DNA of 39,038 nt from Deltaproteobacteria bacterium (GCA_015489315.1 WFZZ01000211.1:1-39038), one strand, 5' to 3'. Numbered from the stretch's first letter, positions 29,179 through 37,297 are shown. Numbers and translations are program-made. Notes: a model not told the origin generated them from the letters alone.

Positions 29179-29955
29179 CTATTGGGCCTTTTTTATTGTG
29201 GCATCTTCAATAAGTACTGGGTAAAAATAGCCTGCACCTATGTCTTTGTCTTTTTTCAATATGCCTTCTACAAGGACTATTTCTCCAATCTTAGGTAGGT
29301 CCTTGGAAGTGACTGTTATATCAAAATTTTTTTCCTTTTCACTACCCGTTCCATCCTGAAGGTGTATCCAGTTTTTCCCTAGAATATTTCGAGAAACCTT
29401 TACAACCTTTGCCTTAAGTAAGACCTTTTTACCATTTAATTTATCCTTCAGGCTATAGGCCTTCTCAATGGTTACTGCATTGTCCCCTTTGGCAGGAGAA
29501 ATTTTTATGTCTTTTTTTGCTAGCCTCGGGACAGAAGGATGACTTATCTGGTTGGAGGCTGATGTGGAGTGGCTTGGTGGAGATACCGGCCCCCTTGAAA
29601 AGATGATCTCCTTAAAGGTCCGGTTAAGTCCTTTGCTGTGAAAGTTCTTCATGACCTGCCCTGGATAAAGCATTACTTCATCCCCTACAGAGACCTTCAT
29701 CTGTGGAATTGCAACCCACTTCTCTTTGCCCTCAAATTCAAGGAGAAGATAGGTATATCCACCACTATCCATGGTTTCTTTGACCTTTCCAAAGAGATAA
29801 TCAGCCCGTTTATCAGAAGATGTTTTTGAAGATGAGGCTTTATTCTCCTTTTTTTGTACCTTTTCTTGTTCCTTTCCCTGACATCCAGAAAGAACAAGAA
29901 GGACCGTAAAACAAACTATAAAAAGACTTGGTATAGAAGCATTATTCTTTTTCAT
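29179..29955 (-). CDS. Lipoprotein with two OB-fold-like modules (NrfJ-like)
   Basis: The ATG at 29955 is preferred because GGAG (29962-29965) precedes it by six bases; the in-frame ATG at 29973 overlaps the Smr gene stop and would add six residues. The protein (258 residues) has a lipoprotein signal ending in LVLSGCQG (lipidated Cys25), a Lys/Ser-rich linker, and a first module (about 45-120) with GKVKETMDSGGYTYLLLEFEG followed by WVAIPQMKVSVGDEV. A second module (about 160-250) has KVLLKAKVVKVSRNILGKNW, IHLQDGTG and GEIVLVEG. Both resemble OB-fold/NrfJ-type periplasmic modules. Ligand unknown. Confidence 0.7.
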   Translation of the reverse strand: MKKNNASIPSLFIVCFTVLLVLSGCQGKEQEKVQKKENKASSSKTSSDKRADYLFGKVKETMDSGGYTYLLLEFEGKEKWVAIPQMKVSVGDEVMLYPGQVMKNFHSKGLNRTFKEIIFSRGPVSPPSHSTSASNQISHPSVPRLAKKDIKISPAKGDNAVTIEKAYSLKDKLNGKKVLLKAKVVKVSRNILGKNWIHLQDGTGSEKEKNFDITVTSKDLPKIGEIVLVEGILKKDKDIGAGYFYPVLIEDATIKKAQ

Positions 29956-29969
29956 TTTTATCTCCATTT

Positions 29970-30233
29970 TCATTTTAATTCCACAACGGTTGCGCCCCAG
30001 TGGCCTTCATGTATTCCACCAATTCTGTAGCTCTTTACAATATCAAGTCTATCCAAGATGGCATGAACAGACCTTCTAAGGGTACCGGTACCTTTACCGT
30101 GTATTATTCTTACGGTTTTTATACCAGCTTCCTTGCATGCAAGCAAATATTCTGGCAAAAGCCTTCCAATGTCTTTGGGATTGAAGGTATGAAGATCAAG
30201 CTCATCCGTAATTTCAATTTTTACAGGCTTCAT
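29970..30233 (-). CDS. Smr-domain protein
   Basis: This 87-residue stand-alone Smr domain has DLHTF (Asp13-Leu-His15, the family's DLHG/DxH motif), HGKGTGTLR (residues 45-53) and the closing GHWGATVVEL. Small Smr proteins of this kind are close to the C-terminal domain of MutS2 and are associated with nucleic acid nicking or ribosome rescue. It is the first gene of a two-gene minus-strand operon and overlaps the lipoprotein gene by ATGA if the upstream start of that gene is used. No MutS2 body is fused to it. Confidence 0.88.
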   Translation of the reverse strand: MKPVKIEITDELDLHTFNPKDIGRLLPEYLLACKEAGIKTVRIIHGKGTGTLRRSVHAILDRLDIVKSYRIGGIHEGHWGATVVELK

Positions 30234-30380
30234 TTTTCTTGAACATAACTTTTAACTATCTTTACCGCAAAAGTTTAAGGGACATTTTCCTTTTGCCAAG
30301 GTATTTATTTTGATAATCCCTTTACCATTTATTTTAAAAATATTTTGGGTTATTCTCTCCCAAAAAGTCTTGGAGGCTAC

Positions 30381-30713
30381 ATGCAGCAGTATGTCATTGA
30401 TCAGTTAAGGGAAAGTGAGATAGAACGGATAAAAGGCTTTTTGGAGAAAAATGCAGAAAAGAGTGAGCTTGATAATCTCTTCTGGCTTCAAATACCAGAT
30501 GATCTCTTGTCTTCCATCCAGTGCGAACACAGGGACTGTGGCCCCTTTTGTGCAGGAATCGAAGTCACTGACGATGCTGTGATATTCGAAATGCTTGTAA
30601 GAAGCAGAAAAAAGATACGCTGCAAATGTATTGGATATGCAACACAGCAGCAAAGACAATTTATCCTAAATTTTTGTGATAAAATGCTCAGTGAGACAGA
30701 GGTTCAGGCTTAG
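30381..30713 (+). CDS. Uncharacterised small Cys-rich protein, possible metal-binding
   Basis: The ATG at 30381 is chosen because GGAGG at 30372-30376 precedes it at a normal spacing; an in-frame TTG at 30345 has no such site. The product is 110 residues. A helical N-terminal half (IDQLRESEIERIKGFLEKNA) is followed by LFWLQIPDDLLSSIQCEHRDCGPFCAG, with Cys/His residues spaced like a metal site, then a beta-rich VIFEMLVRSRKKIRCKCIGYAT and a final helix. I do not recognise a named family. It is followed by a HAD-family gene eight bases downstream with a strong AGGAGG site, so the two are cotranslated. Confidence 0.65.
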   Translation: MQQYVIDQLRESEIERIKGFLEKNAEKSELDNLFWLQIPDDLLSSIQCEHRDCGPFCAGIEVTDDAVIFEMLVRSRKKIRCKCIGYATQQQRQFILNFCDKMLSETEVQA

Positions 30714-30721
30714 GAGGAAAA

Positions 30722-31828
30722 ATGATTCAGTTAAACATGGATTGTGAAGGACCTTTGACCCAAAATGACAATGCCTTTGAGCTATGTCAGGAATTTATAC
30801 CAAATGGCGGGAAGTTCTTTTCGATAGTGAGCAAATATGATGATTTCCTGGCAGATGTAATAAAAAAGCCTGGTTATAAGGCAGGAGATACCCTAAGGCT
30901 TGTGCTTCCATTTTTAAAGGCCTTTGGGGTTACAAACAATAAAATGGAGGAGTTTTCAGAAAAGACCCTCATCCTTCTTTCTGGAACCGAAATTATGCTG
31001 CCAATCTTAAATTCCTTTCTCCCAAGCTTTATTATCAGCACAAGCTATAAACCCTACCTTGAGGCCCTTTGTAAGCTAACATCATTTCCCATTGAAAATT
31101 GTTTTTGCACAGAAGTGGATATTGATTCCTACCAGATAGAAGATAGTGAGGTAGATAGATTGAGGCATTGGGCAGATGAAATTGCCAAAATGGAAATGAT
31201 TGAATGGAAAGATGATGCAAAGGGAATCGAAGACCTTGAACCAAAACATCAAGAGAGCGTAAAAAGACTTGATGATATCTTTTGGAACGAGCTTTATGAT
31301 ATGGAAATTGGAAGGCTTCTTAAAGATATTAAGCCAGTAGGAGGAGTTGAAAAGGCAATATCCATTGAAAAAAGTCTTGAGCGCACTGGTTTTTCAAAAT
31401 CGAATGTAGTCTTTGTCGGAGATAGCATAACAGATTGTCAGGCCCTTGACCTTGTATCCAAAGCTGGGGGAGTTGCTATCTCTTTTAATGGTAACAGATA
31501 TGCAATTAGAAATGCTGATTATGCAATACTTTCCGAAAATACATGTATTATAGGTGGGATTTGCGGACTATTAAAATCGCAGGGTATGGATGCCCTTAAA
31601 AGATTTAAGAAAGAAAGCAATGGTAGGCTCCACATGGATGAGCTACTTTGCGAGATTTTAAAAAGTGATGCGCCAGAGGCCATATTAAAAGAGATAGAAA
31701 GATGTCGCGAAAAAGATGAATTATTGGAGATTTATAATATTCAAGGAAAAAAGGATGAGTCTTTAATTAAAAAGAGTGAAGAAGTAAGACGTATGGTAAG
31801 GGGCCACAGGATAGGAGAGCTTGGATAA
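30722..31828 (+). CDS. HAD-superfamily protein resembling archaeal EhaR
   Basis: This 368-residue protein starts with NMDCEGPLTQNDNAFEL, a HAD motif I variant with Asp7-x-Glu9 in place of the usual Asp-x-Asp. LLSGTE and FIISTSYKPY (about residues 102-112) follow as motif II, and VFVGDSITDCQALD (about 230-243) as motif IV. The DCEGP-x4-NDNAFEL start is the pattern I associate with archaeal proteins annotated as energy-converting hydrogenase A subunit R. No hydrogenase genes are present, so a phosphatase-like role on an unknown substrate is more likely. The C-terminal ~80 residues are helical and charged. An AGGAGG site at 30712-30717 drives translation. Confidence 0.75.
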   Translation: MIQLNMDCEGPLTQNDNAFELCQEFIPNGGKFFSIVSKYDDFLADVIKKPGYKAGDTLRLVLPFLKAFGVTNNKMEEFSEKTLILLSGTEIMLPILNSFLPSFIISTSYKPYLEALCKLTSFPIENCFCTEVDIDSYQIEDSEVDRLRHWADEIAKMEMIEWKDDAKGIEDLEPKHQESVKRLDDIFWNELYDMEIGRLLKDIKPVGGVEKAISIEKSLERTGFSKSNVVFVGDSITDCQALDLVSKAGGVAISFNGNRYAIRNADYAILSENTCIIGGICGLLKSQGMDALKRFKKESNGRLHMDELLCEILKSDAPEAILKEIERCREKDELLEIYNIQGKKDESLIKKSEEVRRMVRGHRIGELG

Positions 31829-31838
31829 GGAGTCAAAA

Positions 31839-33059
31839 ATGATTAAAAAATTTTCAATGACTATATTGCTGGTCGTTTTTATTACGTTTCTTTCATTTCA
31901 AGGTGCATTTTCAGACACAAAGGACTCAAAAGGATATGCTGGAAACATTTCCTTTTCAATAAGGCTTTTTGATGAACTTAAAAAAAATAACAATAAAAAC
32001 ATCTTCTTTTCTCCCTATAGTATAAGGACAGCCCTTGCCATGACCTATGAAGGTGCGAAGGGAAAGACCAAGGAAGAGATGGCAAATGTCCTCAACTTCC
32101 CCTACGACTTAAATAGATTACACAGTGAGATAAAAAGAGAAAATGAATACTTCAAAGGGATTCAGGAAAAAGGAGAAATTGAGCTAAATAGAGCAAACTC
32201 TTTATGGCTTCAAAAGGGTTATCCAATTCTTGATTCATATTTTGAAAACATTAAAGAATATTATTCCATAATTCCATTTCAGGTAGATTTTATTCATGAG
32301 ACAGAAAAGGTGAGAAAAGAGATAAACCTCTGGGTGGAAAGAGAGACCAAAAAGAAAATAACCAAGCTCATAAGGCCAAAACAGCTCAAGCCCAATACCA
32401 CCCTTGTTCTTTGCAATGCCATTTATTTTAAGGGAAGCTGGCTCAATGGTTTTGATAAAAAGAATACCTTTAAGGCCCCTTTCTATATTGATGGAAAACA
32501 ACAAGTCCAGACAGATTTCATGAACCAAGAGGGGGATTTTAAGTTTTTGAAGCTCCAGGGTCTTTCCACTATTGAGCTTCCATACAAAGGAAAAGACCTT
32601 TCTATGGTAATTTTTCTACCAGAAAAAAGAGATGGCCTGAAGAAAATGGAAGATGAACTTTCTCAAAAAAGGATGGAAGAAATCTTAACTGCTCTTTCAA
32701 AGGTTAATGGGCAGGAAGTAAAGGTAATCATCCCTAAATTCAAAATGACGTGTAGTTTTGAGCTTTCAAAGGCATTGTCAGATATGGGAATGCCCCATGC
32801 CTTTCGTGATGCGGATTTTTCGGGGATAGATGGACAAAGAGACCTTTTTATAGGAAGTGTGATTCATAAGGCCCATGTAGATGTTAACGAAGAGGGGACA
32901 GTGGCTGCTGCAGCCACTGCAGTAGTGGTAACAAGAATGGCAATGCCTATAAAATATAAGGAGATTATTTTTAGGGCAGATCACCCCTTTTTATTTCTTA
33001 TAAAGGACAACAGACAGAATAAAATTTTATTCTTTGGAAGATTGGTCAAGCCCATTTAA
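31839..33059 (+). CDS. Secreted serpin-family protease inhibitor
   Basis: The ATG at 31839 is chosen because AGGAG (31828-31832) lies six bases before it; a TTG at 31821 overlaps the HAD gene. The product is 406 residues with a signal peptide (hydrophobic residues 8-24, ending at GAFSD). It is a full-length serpin: IFFSPYSIRTALAMTYEGA near the N terminus, NTTLVLCNAIYFKGSWLNGF, FLKLQGLSTIELPYKGKDLSMVIFLP, and the C-terminal DHPFLFLIKDN. The reactive loop EEGTVAAAATAVVVTRMAM has the Gly-Thr-Val-Ala-rich hinge of inhibitory serpins; counting from the hinge Glu puts Met at P1 and Arg at P2. The target should be a serine (or cysteine) protease in the periplasm or outside. Confidence 0.93.
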   Translation: MIKKFSMTILLVVFITFLSFQGAFSDTKDSKGYAGNISFSIRLFDELKKNNNKNIFFSPYSIRTALAMTYEGAKGKTKEEMANVLNFPYDLNRLHSEIKRENEYFKGIQEKGEIELNRANSLWLQKGYPILDSYFENIKEYYSIIPFQVDFIHETEKVRKEINLWVERETKKKITKLIRPKQLKPNTTLVLCNAIYFKGSWLNGFDKKNTFKAPFYIDGKQQVQTDFMNQEGDFKFLKLQGLSTIELPYKGKDLSMVIFLPEKRDGLKKMEDELSQKRMEEILTALSKVNGQEVKVIIPKFKMTCSFELSKALSDMGMPHAFRDADFSGIDGQRDLFIGSVIHKAHVDVNEEGTVAAAATAVVVTRMAMPIKYKEIIFRADHPFLFLIKDNRQNKILFFGRLVKPI

Positions 33060-33072
33060 TCACTAAAGGCCG

Positions 33073-34956
33073 CTATTCCCCTTCAAGTGCCTCTTTTACC
33101 GATGGAAAAAGAGAAAGATCGGTATGTGGGAGGAAGAGGCACGATACATAATTATCCATAAACCTTGGATTGTCACTTAAGTCAAAATGGGTCATCATCT
33201 GGGCCACTTCTTCCATCTCTTTAAACTTAGGCCATGAATAAGCGCAAATTTCAGCTCCTAAAAGGGAGGTGTTCCCTGCGAAAAAGAACCTATCCCTTGG
33301 AATATCTGGCAAAAGGCCAATTGTAATCGCCTGTTCAAGGTCAAGATAGCTTCCAAAATTTCCTGCCAAAATCACCCTTTCAAGGTCTGAAATTGCCATA
33401 CCCACAGATTCCAAAAGTGTAAGATAACCGGCAAACATGGCACCCTTGGCCCTGATCAAATTTTCAACATCTGCCTCAGTAAACACAATGTCTTCCCCAG
33501 TTGCAGTGGCATCCTTTGTAACTACTACATACTCCCATCCGTCCCTTCCTGGCCTGATTCTGGGAGTATTTAGATCCTGCTGGAATTTTCCCTGCCTGTC
33601 CAGGGCCCCTGTCATAAAAAGCCCTGCAAGAAGGCTTATTATTCCAGAGCCACAAATCCCCTTTGCCTTTTTCCCTCCAATGGTAAGCACCATTGGCTCA
33701 AAGGTTTCAGGGTGAATATGCACCACCTCAACTGCACCAACAGTTGCCCTCATACCATGCTTGATGCCTCCGCCTTCAAAGGCAGGTCCTGCAGAACATG
33801 CAGCACAGGCCATCCAGTCCTGATTGCCAAGGACAATTTCACCATTTGTGCCTATATCAATAAAAAGGGTGAGTTCAGGCTGGTGGTTCATCTCCACTCC
33901 AACTACCCCTGCCACAATGTCTCCCCCAACATAGCTTGCAACACACGGAGCAAGAAATATCCTTACATGTTGTGGCAAATCAATTCCAATTTCCCTGGCC
34001 CTAACAGGTGGAAATCTATTAGCAACCGGGGTATAGGGCGCCTCCCTCAGATATCTAGTCTCAAGGCCCAGGAGAAAATGGGTCATAACTGTGTTGGCCG
34101 CTATGGATAAGAGGCAGATATCTTCTTTGGTTCTTTTACCTTCTGTTAGAAGTTCATCTATAAGCTTATTTATGCAGGACACTATCTTTTCCTGAAGGAT
34201 TTTAAGCCCCTGGCCTTTTCTAGAAAATTCCATTCTGGAGATAACATCTTCTCCATAGCTAACCTGAGGATTATAATCAGAGGCCTCAGAAATTATTTTT
34301 TGATCCAATAATGAGACAAGTTTTGCCGAGACTGTGGTTGTTCCAATATCTATGGCAATGCCATGCTGCCCTTCTGTCTTATTGCCTGGCTCAACTCTTA
34401 TGAGTCTTTTGTGATCTATTCGATCAGTTTCCATGAAGCTTGCTGTTATCTGCCACTTACCTTCCCTCATGGCATAGGGAAGCCGATAGAGCACCTGACT
34501 GTCCACATCCAGGTGGAAGCTCTGGCCCACTTCACGCCTAATCCTTCCAAGGTCACTCAGGTTATCGCTAAGTGTTGGTTCTGGGACATGCATCAAGGAT
34601 TTGGTTATGGCAGGCTCACTCTTTATGGAAATTTTTCTTCCTCGTGCCTTAATCCACGAGGTTGCCTTTTTGGCAAGAGGTCTTTTAAGGGCCTTTCTGT
34701 CCATCTGGGATTCAACTGGGACCCTTATAACCACGTCTGTTTCAGGAACTGTTACGCAGGCCTTCCAGCCTCCTTCTGGTAGCTCTTCCCCTTTAACAGT
34801 TCCCTCTTCAACGAATATGCGGCATTTATTACAAACACCTGCTCCACCACAACTTGCATTTATGTGGATGCCTGCCTCCATGGCAGCCTTAAGGAGGTTT
34901 TCCTGATCTTTAAATTCTATGGTTATATTTGAAGGTAAGAATGTGACCTTTGGCAT
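33073..34956 (-). CDS. ASKHA-domain 2Fe-2S ferredoxin protein (RACo/RamA-like corrinoid protein activator, DUF4445)
   Basis: The ATG at 34956 (627 residues, AAGGA site upstream) is preferred over an in-frame TTG at 34983. An N-terminal plant-type 2Fe-2S domain has Cys36-x5-Cys42-x2-Cys45 and Cys67. A linker region (about 85-205) leads to a C-terminal ASKHA ATPase with GIAIDIGTTTVSAKLV, FIDIGTNGEIVLG and CSAGPAFEGGGI, ending in a conserved NFGSYLDLEQAITIGLLPDI stretch. Related proteins reductively reactivate inactive cob(II)amide in corrinoid methyl-transfer proteins. No methyltransferase or corrinoid protein gene lies in the window, so its partner is elsewhere. Confidence 0.88.
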   Translation of the reverse strand: MPKVTFLPSNITIEFKDQENLLKAAMEAGIHINASCGGAGVCNKCRIFVEEGTVKGEELPEGGWKACVTVPETDVVIRVPVESQMDRKALKRPLAKKATSWIKARGRKISIKSEPAITKSLMHVPEPTLSDNLSDLGRIRREVGQSFHLDVDSQVLYRLPYAMREGKWQITASFMETDRIDHKRLIRVEPGNKTEGQHGIAIDIGTTTVSAKLVSLLDQKIISEASDYNPQVSYGEDVISRMEFSRKGQGLKILQEKIVSCINKLIDELLTEGKRTKEDICLLSIAANTVMTHFLLGLETRYLREAPYTPVANRFPPVRAREIGIDLPQHVRIFLAPCVASYVGGDIVAGVVGVEMNHQPELTLFIDIGTNGEIVLGNQDWMACAACSAGPAFEGGGIKHGMRATVGAVEVVHIHPETFEPMVLTIGGKKAKGICGSGIISLLAGLFMTGALDRQGKFQQDLNTPRIRPGRDGWEYVVVTKDATATGEDIVFTEADVENLIRAKGAMFAGYLTLLESVGMAISDLERVILAGNFGSYLDLEQAITIGLLPDIPRDRFFFAGNTSLLGAEICAYSWPKFKEMEEVAQMMTHFDLSDNPRFMDNYVSCLFLPHTDLSLFPSVKEALEGE

Positions 34957-34983
34957 ATCCTGTCCTTGTACCTTGATTTTCAA

Positions 34984-35005
34984 ATATTATCCTGGGATAT
35001 TATCC
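34984..35005. repeat. Short direct repeat in the divergent intergenic region
   Basis: ATATTATCC occurs at 34984-34992 and again at 34997-35005, separated by four bases (period 13). It lies upstream of both the corrinoid-activator-like gene and the divergent epimerase gene. It could be an operator half-site pair, but the sequence is AT-rich and short. Confidence 0.35.
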
Positions 35006-35078
35006 AGAGAATTGTTATACGTCCAGTGTCAAGTAGCCGTTAAGTAGGATAAATAATAGTGATTATTATGGAGGTAAT

Positions 35079-36032
35079 ATGAAAATACTTGTAACAGGGG
35101 GCGCAGGCTTCATAGGCTCAAATGTGGTGGATGCCTATATCCGAGAAGGACATGACGTGGTTGTTGTTGACAATCTCTATTCAGGAAAGCTTGAAAATTT
35201 GAATCCAAAGGCAAGATTTTATCTAATGGACATCCGTTCTGATGAGATTGAAAAGGTCCTTGATATTGAAAGGCCAGATGTAATAAATCATCATGCCGCA
35301 CAGATTTCTGTTCCCTATTCTGTTGAAGACCCAAGATTCGACTGTGATGTAAACATAAAAGGATTTGTAAATCTTTTAGAATCCTCAAAGGATAAGGGCG
35401 TTAAAAAGATAATATTCATATCCTCAGGTGGTGCAATTTACGGAGAGGCAGAGGAATACCCAACTACAGAAAACTATCCTCCCAAACCCCTTTCTCCCTA
35501 TGCCATAGCCAAGGCGGTCTCAGAAGACTTTCTCTATTTTTACAAGCACCAGTACGGGATCGATTATACTGTCTTAAGATATGCCAATATTTATGGGCCA
35601 AGGCAAATTCCCCACGGTGAGGCAGGTGTTGTGGCCATATTCATGGATAGACTCCTTTCTGGCAAAAAATGCACACTCTTTCATTTTCCAGAAGACAAAA
35701 GGGGAATGATTAGGGATTACTGTTTTGTTGGGGACGTGGTGGAGGCAAATATCAAGGCCCTTACAAAGGGAGGTGGACAGGCCTTTAATATTGGAACAGG
35801 TATTGAGACAAAGACCCAGGATCTATTTGAAAAGATATTTGATGTGATATCTGAAAGGGTCCCACTGGATAAAGAACTTTTTGTTTTAAATAAAGAGGAG
35901 GCAAGGGCAGGGGACCTTAAAAAAAGCTGTCTTAACTGTGAAAAGGCAAAAAGGGAGCTTGGCTGGGAGCCAAAGCACAGCCTTAAGGAAGGGCTTAAAA
36001 AAACCTTGGACTGGAGGCTAAAAAAGAATTGA
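35079..36032 (+). CDS. NAD-dependent sugar-nucleotide epimerase (GalE-like)
   Basis: This 317-residue extended SDR protein has the NAD loop GGAGFIGSNVVDA, VVVDNLYSGK, NHHAAQISVPYSV (about residues 70-82), the catalytic ISSGGAIYGEAEEYP (about 114-128) and SPYAIAKAVSEDF (Tyr/Lys pair, about 139-151), plus YANIYGPRQIPHGEAGVVAIF. This is the UDP-glucose 4-epimerase-like group common in O-antigen clusters. GGAGG at 35070-35074 precedes the ATG. The stop overlaps the TTG start of the nitrilase-RfaE2 fusion gene, so the two are coupled. Confidence 0.87.
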   Translation: MKILVTGGAGFIGSNVVDAYIREGHDVVVVDNLYSGKLENLNPKARFYLMDIRSDEIEKVLDIERPDVINHHAAQISVPYSVEDPRFDCDVNIKGFVNLLESSKDKGVKKIIFISSGGAIYGEAEEYPTTENYPPKPLSPYAIAKAVSEDFLYFYKHQYGIDYTVLRYANIYGPRQIPHGEAGVVAIFMDRLLSGKKCTLFHFPEDKRGMIRDYCFVGDVVEANIKALTKGGGQAFNIGTGIETKTQDLFEKIFDVISERVPLDKELFVLNKEEARAGDLKKSCLNCEKAKRELGWEPKHSLKEGLKKTLDWRLKKN

Positions 36033-37297
36033 AGTTAAAGGTTTCCTCCTGCCAGTTAAAGATAGAAGATGATATTGATATTACCTTTCAAAAGGCCTTT
36101 GGGCTTTTAAACAGGGCATCTCAAAAGGGGGCAAGACTAATTGTTCTTCCTGAACTTTTTCCCTATGGCCCTGTTTTTGAAAAAGAAAAGGCATATGAAT
36201 TTTTGGAAAGGACCCCTTCCATTTTGGAGGAATTAAGGGCCTTTTCAAGGGATAAAAGGGTTTTTATCGCCTGCGGACTTATATCAGGAAGTGGGGATAA
36301 TGGTTTATTCAACAGTCAGTTTTTCATATCCCCAGATGGAAAGGTTTTTCGATATGACAAGATAAACCTTTTTCCTCCCTTTAAAGAGGACAAGGTCTTT
36401 TTAAAGGGCGATGCCCCAAAAATCTTTTCTATTAAGATTAAAAATGCCCCTTTAACCCTTGGGGCAATGATATGTTTTGACCTTCGTTTTAGCGAGCTAT
36501 CAAGATACTACTCCTTTTTGGGAGTAAATGTCCTTTTGCTTTCTAGCCTTTGGCCTAGCTCAAGGATATCCAACTTTAGGACACTTTTAAGGGCAAGGGC
36601 CATGGAAAATCAGTGTTTTTTAATTGCCTCAAATGCCTGGGGGAAGAAAGGAGAAATAAATTTTGGAGGGGCGTCTGCCATAATCGGGCCAGATGGAAAT
36701 GTCTTGAAAGAAATGGAAGAAGAGGAAGGAATAATAGTTTCGGAAATAGATACCAGGAGGCAGGAGGATGTTAGAAATTTTTTTAATACCTCAAGGCCTC
36801 CTGGCCCCTGGTCCTTTGATCCCGAGAAAAAGGTCTTAGGCCTTAATGAGCTTAAAGAGATTGTGAAAATGAGGAAAAGGGCAGGGCAAAAGATGGTCTT
36901 TACTAATGGCTGCTTTGACATCCTGCATGCAGGGCACATTTCCTATCTGAAAGAGGCCCGAAGCCTTGGGGATTTTCTGGTGGTTGGCCTAAACAGTGAC
37001 GAGTCAATAAGAAGGATAAAGGGCGAAAAAAGGCCTGTAATTTCCGAGGAGCAAAGAAGCCTTGTCCTTTCATCCCTTTCCTTTGTGGATTACGTAGTGA
37101 TCTTTAACGAGGATACCCCAAGAAAGCTGATTCACACCCTTTCACCGGATCTTTTGGTAAAGGGAGCTGACTGGGAGGAAGAAGACATAGTTGGCGCAAG
37201 GTTTGTAAAAGAACATGGCGGGGAAGTAAAGAGGATACATTTTAAGGTCGATATCTCCACCACAAAGATAATCGAAAAGATAGCACGAAGTTTTTAA
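36029..37297 (+). CDS. Fusion of nitrilase-family amidohydrolase and RfaE2-type adenylyltransferase
   Basis: This is a single 422-residue frame with a TTG start overlapping the epimerase stop (TTGA, 36029-36032), with GGAGG at 36013-36017. Residues 1-~260 are a carbon-nitrogen hydrolase with the Glu-Lys-Cys triad: Glu42 in VLPELFP, Lys111 in RYDKINLFPPF and Cys149 in AMICFDLRFSE. Residues ~272-422 are a cytidylyltransferase-fold domain with FTNGCFDILHAGHISYL (HxGH, His300/His303), KGEKRPVISEEQR and LVKGADW, closely matching RfaE2/HldE-C, which adenylylates D-glycero-beta-D-manno-heptose 1-phosphate. No stop or frameshift separates the parts. The hydrolase substrate is unknown. Confidence 0.88.
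   Translation: MKLKVSSCQLKIEDDIDITFQKAFGLLNRASQKGARLIVLPELFPYGPVFEKEKAYEFLERTPSILEELRAFSRDKRVFIACGLISGSGDNGLFNSQFFISPDGKVFRYDKINLFPPFKEDKVFLKGDAPKIFSIKIKNAPLTLGAMICFDLRFSELSRYYSFLGVNVLLLSSLWPSSRISNFRTLLRARAMENQCFLIASNAWGKKGEINFGGASAIIGPDGNVLKEMEEEEGIIVSEIDTRRQEDVRNFFNTSRPPGPWSFDPEKKVLGLNELKEIVKMRKRAGQKMVFTNGCFDILHAGHISYLKEARSLGDFLVVGLNSDESIRRIKGEKRPVISEEQRSLVLSSLSFVDYVVIFNEDTPRKLIHTLSPDLLVKGADWEEEDIVGARFVKEHGGEVKRIHFKVDISTTKIIEKIARSF

Noticed and set aside
29147-29190. AAGGCCC and GGGCCTT inverted repeat followed by a T-run between the convergent flavodoxin and lipoprotein genes
   Set aside because: The loop would be about 30 bases and the arms lie partly in coding sequence; AAGGCCC-type words are very frequent here, so a terminator is not supported.
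30722-31828. Part of an energy-converting hydrogenase operon
   Set aside because: Only the EhaR-like HAD protein is present; no hydrogenase or membrane ion-pump subunits are encoded nearby.
33712-34782. Long plus-strand frames opposite the corrinoid-activator-like gene
   Set aside because: They are antisense to a gene with complete 2Fe-2S and ASKHA motifs and show Cys/His scatter without a pattern.
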